Of a stretch of DNA of 64,000 nucleotides, positions 58,075 to 64,000 are shown piece by piece. The translations under genes and the position numbers were made by a program. A model generated the notes under the pieces. It was not told the DNA's origin, did not search any database, and saw nothing but the letters and a program-made list of their open reading frames with translations. The DNA is taken from the NCBI GenBank assembly GCA_004379135.1, contig NBNI01000004.1:124001-188000 (forward strand), written 5' to 3'. The first letter of the stretch is position 1; each line of letters opens with the position of its first letter. The DNA comes from Acidimicrobiales bacterium mtb01. Lineage in GTDB: Bacteria; Actinomycetota; Acidimicrobiia; Acidimicrobiales; Ilumatobacteraceae.

Positions 58075-59517
58075 GTGAGTCAGACCCCCACCCCGATCAC
58101 AGTCGCCCGCGGCGATGGCATCGGCCCCGAGATCATGGACGCCACGCTCCGTGTGCTTGACGCCGCCGGCGCGCGCATCTCCATCGAGGAGATCGAGATC
58201 GGCGAGGCCGTGTACAAGCGCGGCAACTCGGCTGGTATCGAGCCCGAGTCGCTCGAATCGCTGCGGCGCACTGGCGTGTTCCTGAAGGCGCCGATCACCA
58301 CGCCGCAGGGCGGTGGGTTCAAGAGCCTCAACGTGACCGTGCGCAAGACCCTCGGTCTGTACGCGAACGTCCGGCCCTGCCCGGCCTACGCGCCGTTCAT
58401 CGCGACCAAGCATCCGGGCATGGACGTGGTGATCATCCGCGAGAACGAAGAGGATCTCTACGCCGGCATCGAACATCGTCAGAGCGACGAGGTGTACCAG
58501 TGCCTCAAGCTCATCAGCCGGCCGGGCTGCGAGCGCATCGCGCGCTACGCCTTCGAGTACGCCAAGGCGTACGGCCGCCAGAAGGTCACCGCCTTCACCA
58601 AGGACAACATCATGAAGATGACCGACGGTCTCTTCCATCGCGTCGCCGAAGAGGTGGCGGCCGAGTACCCGGAGATCGAGTTCGAGCACTGGATCGTCGA
58701 CATCGGAGCGGCCAAACTCGCCGACAAGCCGGGTCAGTTCGACGTGGTTCTCCTGCCCAATCTGTACGGCGACATCCTCTCCGACGTCGCCGCCGAGATC
58801 GCCGGTTCGGTCGGCTTGGCCGGTAGCGCCAACATCGGTCCGAAGAGCGCGATGTTCGAGGCGATCCACGGTTCGGCGCCGCGGCGCGCCGGCCAGGACG
58901 TGGCCAATCCCTCGGGTCTCATGCTCGGAGCGGTGCAGATGCTCGTGCACATCGGTCAGGGCGACGTGGCCACCAAGTTCCACAACGCATGGCTGCGGAC
59001 CATCGAGGACGGCATCCACACGTACGACATCTTCGATCCGGCCGTGAGCAAGCAGAAGGTCAGCACATCCGCCTTCGCCAGCGCGGTGATCGAGCGTCTC
59101 GGCAGCGCGCCTGAGGTCCTGAAGCCGGCCAAGTACGCCGACTCGCCGTCGATCGAAGTGAAGGTTCCGACCCGTGCGCGCCAGAAGAAGGAGCAGATCG
59201 GCATCGACATCTTCGTCGACGCGCCGAATCTGACGCCCGACCAACTCGGCCAGGCGCTCGAGAAGGTCGCCGGCCCCGACTTCCGCCTCGACATGCTGTC
59301 GAACCGCGGCCAGAAGGTCTACCCGGACGGTGCTCCCGAGACGCTCTGTGTCGACGCGTTCCGCTGCCGCTTCATCTCCAACGGCGGTCCGGTGAAGGTG
59401 GGGCAGACGATCGCACTACTGACTCGCGTCGCCGACGCCGGACATCCGTTCATCAAGAGCGAAGGACTCTTCACGTTCGATGGAGAGCCCGGATTCACGA
59501 AAGGACAGGGACAATGA
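58075..59517 (+). CDS. icd: NADP-type isocitrate dehydrogenase, Thermus-like with C-terminal domain
   Basis: 480 aa. GDGIGPEI start, substrate loop FKSLNVTVRKTLGLYANVRP with Ser and Arg residues for isocitrate, metal Asp in VVLLPNLYGDILSDVA and HGSAPRRAGQDVANPSG. The final 140 residues (IGIDIFVDAPNL, FRLDMLSNRGQKVYP, FDGEPGFTK) match what I remember of the extra domain of Thermus thermophilus ICDH. Oxidative decarboxylation of isocitrate to 2-oxoglutarate, cytosol. GTG at 58075 follows AAGGAGG by 5-6 nt. ATGA overlap links the next gene. Confidence 0.93.
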   Translation: MSQTPTPITVARGDGIGPEIMDATLRVLDAAGARISIEEIEIGEAVYKRGNSAGIEPESLESLRRTGVFLKAPITTPQGGGFKSLNVTVRKTLGLYANVRPCPAYAPFIATKHPGMDVVIIRENEEDLYAGIEHRQSDEVYQCLKLISRPGCERIARYAFEYAKAYGRQKVTAFTKDNIMKMTDGLFHRVAEEVAAEYPEIEFEHWIVDIGAAKLADKPGQFDVVLLPNLYGDILSDVAAEIAGSVGLAGSANIGPKSAMFEAIHGSAPRRAGQDVANPSGLMLGAVQMLVHIGQGDVATKFHNAWLRTIEDGIHTYDIFDPAVSKQKVSTSAFASAVIERLGSAPEVLKPAKYADSPSIEVKVPTRARQKKEQIGIDIFVDAPNLTPDQLGQALEKVAGPDFRLDMLSNRGQKVYPDGAPETLCVDAFRCRFISNGGPVKVGQTIALLTRVADAGHPFIKSEGLFTFDGEPGFTKGQGQ

Positions 59518-59861
59518 GCATTGAACCCAAGGGACTCGTGGTGTCGATCCTCTGTGTGGAGGACGATCTGCAGAGGTTCTGCCGTCGGCTGGTGTCGATC
59601 GTGAATCACGGTCCGATGCATCTGGCGCGGGTGGTGGCGACGGGGTCGCAGATCTACCCGACTCGCTCCGACACGATTCGCGACACGGCCACCTTGTTGC
59701 GCTGCGAGTTTCGGATGCGCAACTCGGGGGTGACCGTCAACGACGACGAGGCTCGCAAACTTCTCGAACGGATCTCGGTGTACCAGGTTCTCGACTCGCA
59801 CCTGATCGACGAGTCGGGTGTCAACATCGGCCCGGTCGACAGGTTCGCCGCCGCCAGTTGA
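59514..59861 (+). CDS. Uncharacterised protein coupled to icd
   Basis: 115 aa, not recognised. Start ATG is inside the icd stop (ATGA), so ribosomes should pass from icd. The sequence is alpha/beta, no Cys motif, no membrane part, with VSILCVEDDLQRFCRRLVSIVN and a late SHLIDESGVNIGP. Possibly a small partner or regulatory subunit of the dehydrogenase, which is a guess. Its stop overlaps the start of the DUF6671-like gene (TTGA). Confidence 0.65.
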   Translation: MSIEPKGLVVSILCVEDDLQRFCRRLVSIVNHGPMHLARVVATGSQIYPTRSDTIRDTATLLRCEFRMRNSGVTVNDDEARKLLERISVYQVLDSHLIDESGVNIGPVDRFAAAS

Positions 59862-60724
59862 CGGCTCCTCGGCATCCGTATTCCGGTCTCGTCGCCGGAC
59901 TCGCCACTCGGCACGACAAGCTGCCGCTGGTGGGTCCGGCGATGAGTCGTTTCTTGGACCTCGACGTCGTGACGGTGGACGTCGACACCGATTCCCTCGG
60001 AACCTTCGCCGGCGAAGTCGAGCGAGTGGGAACGCCATGGGAGACGGCGGTTGCCAAGGCCCGTCTCGGGATGGAGGCCTCGGGGCGTACTCTCGGACTG
60101 GCCACCGAGGGGTCGATCGGCCCCGATGACACCATGCCGTTTCTCGTCGCCGATCTCGAACTCGTGGTGCTGGTGGACGACGAGCGAGGAATCGTGATCG
60201 GTGAGGGTGAGGTCGACTACGGAATTCCGACCGCGGCGGCCGATGTCGATATCTCGGCGACCTCGGGCCTCGGGGTCGACTCCGGTCTCCTCGAACGGGC
60301 CGGGTTCCCCGCTCATGGTCTGATCGTTCGGCCCCTTTCGGGAATCGTCGGAATCACCAAGGGGATCCACGACGCCGACGAGTTGAGAAGAGCGATGGAG
60401 CGGTGCATGCGTGAATCGGGGAGCAATGTCGTTCGGATCGAATCGGACTTGCGCGCCCACCATCATCCGACCAGACGAGTGGTGATCGCGCGCGCCGCCG
60501 AGCGTTTGGCCGAACGTCTGGCCCGGCTCTGTCCGAGTTGCCGGTGTCCGGGTTGGGGAGTGGGTCGGCGAAGTCGCGGTGCCCCGTGTTCGGTGTGCCG
60601 GTCCGCCACTCGGATCGTGAGGTCCGAGCAATTCGTGTGCGCATCGTGTCCGCACGAGGAAGAGGTGCCGACCGATGCGGCCGCGGGTGTCGACCCGCAG
60701 TACTGCCCGCGTTGCAATCCGTGA
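59858..60724 (+). CDS. DUF6671-like protein with zinc ribbon
   Basis: 288 aa, TTG start in a TTGA overlap. The first 200 residues recall DUF6671 (GLATRHDKLPLVGPAMSRFL and LATEGSIGPDD, conserved in the family). The C-terminus has four CxxC-like pairs: CPSCRC, CSVC, CASC, CPRC, making a double zinc ribbon. Function unknown; third gene of the icd operon. A role in nucleic acid binding or metal-dependent hydrolysis would be speculation. Confidence 0.68.
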   Translation: MTAPRHPYSGLVAGLATRHDKLPLVGPAMSRFLDLDVVTVDVDTDSLGTFAGEVERVGTPWETAVAKARLGMEASGRTLGLATEGSIGPDDTMPFLVADLELVVLVDDERGIVIGEGEVDYGIPTAAADVDISATSGLGVDSGLLERAGFPAHGLIVRPLSGIVGITKGIHDADELRRAMERCMRESGSNVVRIESDLRAHHHPTRRVVIARAAERLAERLARLCPSCRCPGWGVGRRSRGAPCSVCRSATRIVRSEQFVCASCPHEEEVPTDAAAGVDPQYCPRCNP

Positions 60725-60761
60725 GGATCGGCCCAGGCAACTCGTTGACTACGGTGTGGCG

Positions 60762-61148
60762 ATGGCCGACTACCGCTACACGAAGGACGAGCGTCGCACT
60801 ATCGAGGTGCTCGTCTTCACGATGGATCCGGCCCATGTGGAGGAGTACTTGGCCGTCGACCACGAGGTGTGGACTCTCGGCGAGGCCATGCTCCCCGGCT
60901 TCGACCGGATTCCGTTCATTTCGAAAGAGGTGTGGCTCGACGATTCGCGGCCGGGTGTCGTCACGCTGGTCTTCGTCTGGGAGTCGCTCGACGCGTGGAT
61001 GGCGGTCGGTAGCGAGGAGATCCAGAAGCGGTTACAGGCCGAGTTCGACTCGAAGTTCCCCCATCCGATCGAGCTGACCGAGGCCTGGCACGAGGACAAC
61101 AACTTCGGTCTCCACCGCTGGAGCCGATTCGAGCGCATCGACGAGTGA
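60762..61148 (+). CDS. Small TIGR03792-like protein
   Basis: 128 aa, alpha/beta, ABM-like. EVLVFTMDPAHVEEYLAVDHEVWTLGEAMLPGF and SKEVWL, then VTLVFVWESLDAW, match what I remember of the TIGR03792 family, uncharacterised, first seen in cyanobacteria. ATG at 60762 with TACGGT (60750-60755) 6 nt before, so leaderless. Separated from the DUF6671-like gene by 37 bp, so it may have its own promoter. Confidence 0.72.
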   Translation: MADYRYTKDERRTIEVLVFTMDPAHVEEYLAVDHEVWTLGEAMLPGFDRIPFISKEVWLDDSRPGVVTLVFVWESLDAWMAVGSEEIQKRLQAEFDSKFPHPIELTEAWHEDNNFGLHRWSRFERIDE

Positions 61149-61159
61149 CGGCGCCGGCC

Positions 61160-61780
61160 TCAGACCAAGGCGTTGTCGTTGACGTAGAGGACCACGGTGT
61201 CGACGTCGCGCAGCGGATCGTCGAGGGCGAAGAACTGCCCGTTGCGATAGGCGGCCACGTAGCACGAGGCTTTGCCGAGGAAGAACGAGCACAGTCCTCG
61301 CTCGGTCGACGTTCCGGTCCAGACCTCGAGGAAGTCGGCGATGGTGGGCACCTCGGGATTGTTCGTGTCGTTCTCGATGTGCAGGATGCCGGTGAGGTCG
61401 TGGGTGTGGATTGGTGCGGCAGTGAGGGTGTCGAAGTCGACACCGGTTTGCGGGATCACCTGGGTGACTCCGTTCACCTGCACGTAGAACTGCACATGGA
61501 TGTGGACGTCGATGTTGTCGACATCGAGGACGTAGAGCCCGGCGCGTTCGATTTGTTCGAGCACCTGATCCTTGGTGGTCGGATCGATCGCTTCGGCACT
61601 GGCCTCGTCGGACTCAGTCGTCGCATCCGTCGTCGCATCGGGCATGACGGGCATGCCGTGGCCCATGGCCGCGTGCGGGTCGGAATCCGACGACGAACCG
61701 GTGGTCACGGTGGCGATCGCCAGGGATGCGATGAGAAACGCCGTCGCCGCGATCGGTGTGCGGGAACGGCGCGTGGTCAC
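61160..61780 (-). CDS. Secreted protein with HIH / IHTHD motifs
   Basis: 206 aa. N-terminal signal sequence (basic start, hydrophobic residues 9-26), then a Met/His/Thr/Asp-rich linker (MGHGMPVMP) and a beta-rich domain with VHIHVQFYVQVNG and PIHTHDLTGILHIE, in which histidines are regularly placed, and SFFLGKASC. I recall similar domains in archaea and in other bacteria without a known role. Metal (copper) binding is plausible from the His and Met but not shown. GTG start. Confidence 0.7.
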   Translation of the reverse strand: MTTRRSRTPIAATAFLIASLAIATVTTGSSSDSDPHAAMGHGMPVMPDATTDATTESDEASAEAIDPTTKDQVLEQIERAGLYVLDVDNIDVHIHVQFYVQVNGVTQVIPQTGVDFDTLTAAPIHTHDLTGILHIENDTNNPEVPTIADFLEVWTGTSTERGLCSFFLGKASCYVAAYRNGQFFALDDPLRDVDTVVLYVNDNALV

Positions 61781-61789
61781 GCCTCGTGC

Positions 61790-63157
61790 TTATCGCTTCT
61801 TGCGACCGCGTGCGGAGTCGTGCCGACTGCCGTTCGCCGACGGCCCGCCGGAGCGGGGACGAGACGCCGAGTTGCGAGCGGCTACTGCCCGTTGCGGTTT
61901 GCGTCGACTCTGGTTGGGTCCACCCGACTTCGGACTCGCGTTCTCGGCTGACGGCGGCTGGATGGGGCGCGCACTCCGGCGGCGTTCACCCGGTGCGATC
62001 TCACGGAGGACGGGAGACGACACCGTGGCGGTCGTGATGGTGGGGCGGATGCCGGCCTTGCGCATGAGATTCATGACCTCGCCACGCTGCGTGTCGAGAG
62101 CGAGCGTGACCACCACACCTTCGTTGCCGGCGCGCGCGGTGCGGCCACTGCGGTGGAGGTAGGCCTTGTGCTCGATCGGCGGGTCGGCGTGCACCACGAG
62201 GGCCACGTCGTCGACGTGGATGCCACGGGCGGCGATGTCGGTGGCCACCAACGCGGTGACGCTGCCGTCGGAGAAGGCACTGAGATTGCGGGTGCGGGCC
62301 GACTGCGAGAGGTTGCCGTGCATCTCGACCGCCGCCACACCGTTGGTGTTGAGGGTGCGCGTCAACTGCTTGGCGCGGTGCTTCGTGCGGGTGAAGAAGA
62401 TCGTGCGACCGGGGGCCGACGCCAAGTCGATGATGACGGGAAGACGATCGCCGTCGCCGAGGTGGAGCACGTGGTGGGTCATGGTCGACACGGGCGACTG
62501 CTCGGAATCGACCGAGTGGGTGACAGGGTCGTGGAGGTAGCGCTTCACGAGCACGGCGACTCCGTTGTCGAGCGTGGCCGAGAAGAGCATGTGCTGGGCT
62601 TCGGAGGGAACCTGATCGAGGAGGCGCTTCACGCCCGGAAGGAATCCGAGGTCGGCCATGTGATCGGCTTCGTCGAGAACGCTCACCTGCACGCGGTCGA
62701 GGCGGCAGTGGCGCTGCTCGATCAGGTCCTCGAGGCGGCCGGGACAGGCGATCACGATGTCGACGCCGCGACGAAGTGCGTCGACCTGCGGACCTTGGCC
62801 GACTCCACCGAAGACGGTGGTGGTGTACATCCGCATGGCCTTGGCCAATGGCGCGATTGTGCGATCGATCTGGAGCGCGAGTTCGCGAGTGGGGGCGAGG
62901 ATGAGCGCGCGCGGGCGACCGGGAACGCGCTTCTGCGGATTCGCGGCCAGTCGGCCGATCACGGCCAAGCCGAACGCGAGCGTCTTGCCCGATCCGGTGC
63001 GGCCGCGCCCGAGGACGTCACGGCCGGCGAGTGTGTCGGGAAGCGTCGACGACTGGATGGGGAACGGTTCGGTGATGCCGTCGGCGGCGAGAAGCTGGCA
63101 CAGCTCTCGGGGCACGCCGAGGGCGGCGAAGGACAAGGAAGTGGTGGCGGGGGCCAA
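61790..63157 (-). CDS. DEAD/DEAH-box RNA helicase
   Basis: 455 aa from the TTG at 63157. All helicase motifs: Q-motif FPIQ, Walker A GRTGSGKT, PTREL, SVLDEADHM (DEAD), SATL, TDIAARGIHVDDV and HRSGRTARAG. The last 90 residues are basic and low complexity (RRKPQRAVAARN, GRKKR), an RNA-binding tail. Unwinds RNA, role in ribosome assembly or cold growth. The start is uncertain: an in-frame TTG at 63223 is possible; I saw no good ribosome site for either. Divergent from the MrpA-like gene. Confidence 0.88.
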   Translation of the reverse strand: MAPATTSLSFAALGVPRELCQLLAADGITEPFPIQSSTLPDTLAGRDVLGRGRTGSGKTLAFGLAVIGRLAANPQKRVPGRPRALILAPTRELALQIDRTIAPLAKAMRMYTTTVFGGVGQGPQVDALRRGVDIVIACPGRLEDLIEQRHCRLDRVQVSVLDEADHMADLGFLPGVKRLLDQVPSEAQHMLFSATLDNGVAVLVKRYLHDPVTHSVDSEQSPVSTMTHHVLHLGDGDRLPVIIDLASAPGRTIFFTRTKHRAKQLTRTLNTNGVAAVEMHGNLSQSARTRNLSAFSDGSVTALVATDIAARGIHVDDVALVVHADPPIEHKAYLHRSGRTARAGNEGVVVTLALDTQRGEVMNLMRKAGIRPTITTATVSSPVLREIAPGERRRSARPIQPPSAENASPKSGGPNQSRRKPQRAVAARNSASRPRSGGPSANGSRHDSARGRKKR

Positions 63158-63393
63158 GGGAGGATCTCTCTGTGAAGTCCGCTGTGCAGACAGCGACCCA
63201 GAGGGACGTGGCCAGCGGTGCAACGCCCGAAATGGCGCAACGGTTAGAGGCTACCGACGAATTGCCGTGAATGTCGCCGATGTTCGAATTTTCGTCAGTC
63301 GACTCGTTGAAGGTGCTCAGTTGCCGTACTCGTATGACCTCTCTCCCGCGGGTCCTGGGGCAGGAAGTGATTGCTGGTATTTTTCCCCCGACG

Positions 63394-64000
63394 ATGATTC
63401 TGTTCCCCGCAGTAGTCGCGCAGTTCTTGACCGGAGCTCTCTTCCTGGTCGGATTTCGCCGTCGCCCGAACGTGGGGGCCGCTCTCGGACTGCTCGTTCT
63501 CGCGGCGTCGGCGGCCGTGGTGGTGTCGCGTGGTGTCGGTGCCGATGAACCCCTGACCGAAACCATCGGGTGGTTGTCGACGCTTGGTTTCGACTTGGCC
63601 TTTCGGCTCGATGGTTTCGCCGTGCTCATGGCCCTCATCGTCCTGGTCGTCGGCTTCGCGGTGCTGCTGTACTCGCTCGGTTACTTCGAGCACGACTCGA
63701 CGTATGCGCGGTTCGTCGGACTGTTCATGGCCTTCGCCGGCTCGATGACGGGCCTGGTGCTCGCCGCCGACCTCTTCACGATGTTCGTCTTCTGGGAACT
63801 CACGTCGATCTGTTCCTTCCTGCTCATCGGTCTGAACGACAAATCGGAGTCCGCGCGGCAGTCGGCTGTGCGTGCGCTGCTCACCACGGGAGCGGGTGGA
63901 TTGTGCTTGTTGGGCGCCGTCGGAATCCTGCAAGTGGAACTCGGTACGACCGCATTCGCCGATCTGGTGAAGTTGCAGCCCGTCGGGGGAGTGATCGACG
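63394..64000 (+). CDS. mrpA: MrpA-type Na+/H+ antiporter subunit A, N-terminal part
   Basis: Runs off the right end; 202 residues visible. Membrane segments with LLYSLGYFEHDSTYARFVG, LTMFVFWELTSICSFLLIGL and SARQSAVRALLTTGAGG, matching the N-terminus of the MrpA/NuoL proton-channel family. Subunit A of the Mrp sodium/proton antiporter; the companion genes would lie to the right. ATG at 63394 has TATTTT (63378-63383) 10 nt upstream; in-frame GTG 63367 and ATG 63334 are alternatives. The roughly 230 bp between the helicase start and here hold only these promoter elements. Confidence 0.85.
   Translation, partial: MILFPAVVAQFLTGALFLVGFRRRPNVGAALGLLVLAASAAVVVSRGVGADEPLTETIGWLSTLGFDLAFRLDGFAVLMALIVLVVGFAVLLYSLGYFEHDSTYARFVGLFMAFAGSMTGLVLAADLFTMFVFWELTSICSFLLIGLNDKSESARQSAVRALLTTGAGGLCLLGAVGILQVELGTTAFADLVKLQPVGGVID

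Noticed and set aside
1-64000. tRNA or rRNA genes
   Set aside because: I found no cloverleaf-like sequence with a conserved T-arm and no rRNA motifs in the short intergenic regions; this was by eye, so a covariance search would be decisive.

Overview
This 64 kb window is a dense, high-G+C (roughly two thirds by eye) stretch of an actinobacterial chromosome, most likely class Acidimicrobiia (Ilumatobacter-like). The evidence is the combination of NucS mismatch endonuclease, a SigC-like ECF sigma factor, an F420-type LLM oxidoreductase, a WS/DGAT acyltransferase, a Thermus-type isocitrate dehydrogenase, many acyl-CoA and SDR enzymes, and start codons placed 6-7 nt after TAnnnT -10 boxes (leaderless transcription). 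The taxon is an inference. No rRNA, tRNA, CRISPR array, prophage or transposase is visible, and no gene-free gap exceeds 300 bp.

Layout. 1-9.4 kb: end of a CoA-transferase, LMW phosphatase, SDR, enoyl-CoA hydratase, a SigC-like sigma factor divergent from a membrane zinc-finger protein, aminopeptidase N, a PfkB kinase and a phosphohexomutase. 9.4-10.5 kb: a single AbiEi/DUF559-type gene bracketed by 42-bp inverted, self-palindromic repeats and preceded by a hairpin that covers its ribosome binding site. 10.5-24.9 kb: lipid metabolism (DUF7064-like protein, SDRs, WS/DGAT, two acyl-CoA dehydrogenases, two acyl-CoA ligases), a secreted metzincin, PAP2 and alpha/beta hydrolases, and a 94-aa protein ending in a sliding-clamp-like QLTLF motif. 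25-27.8 kb: zinc/manganese ABC importer, ended by a perfect nested palindrome. 27.9-40 kb: a peptidase E-like domain fused to a CysS C-terminal domain, LarE, LLM oxidoreductase, serine hydrolase, MFS, M20 peptidase, nitronate monooxygenase, GGR-like reductase, and a split MFE-2 pair (dehydrogenase plus hydratase 2). 40-50 kb: kup-CIA30-nucS operon, methyltransferase, drug efflux MFS, TRIC channel, delta-60 repeat lipoprotein, 2OG oxygenase, TPR glycosyltransferase. 50-56 kb: one gene for a 1993-aa secreted glycine-rich protein with PGRS-like GGN/GGD repeats but no PE domain. 56-61 kb: a TetR-controlled small operon, a winged-helix regulator, then icd translationally coupled to two uncharacterised genes. 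61-64 kb: a secreted protein, a DEAD-box helicase and the start of an MrpA-type antiporter subunit running off the window.

How it fits together: most of the window is housekeeping and lipid degradation (ligase, dehydrogenase, hydratase, 3-hydroxyacyl dehydrogenase and CoA-transferase are all present). The unusual parts are the PGRS-like giant, the repeat-bracketed nuclease-like gene, the clamp-motif small protein, the amidotransferase/CysS fusion and the very regular leaderless and divergent promoter architecture.
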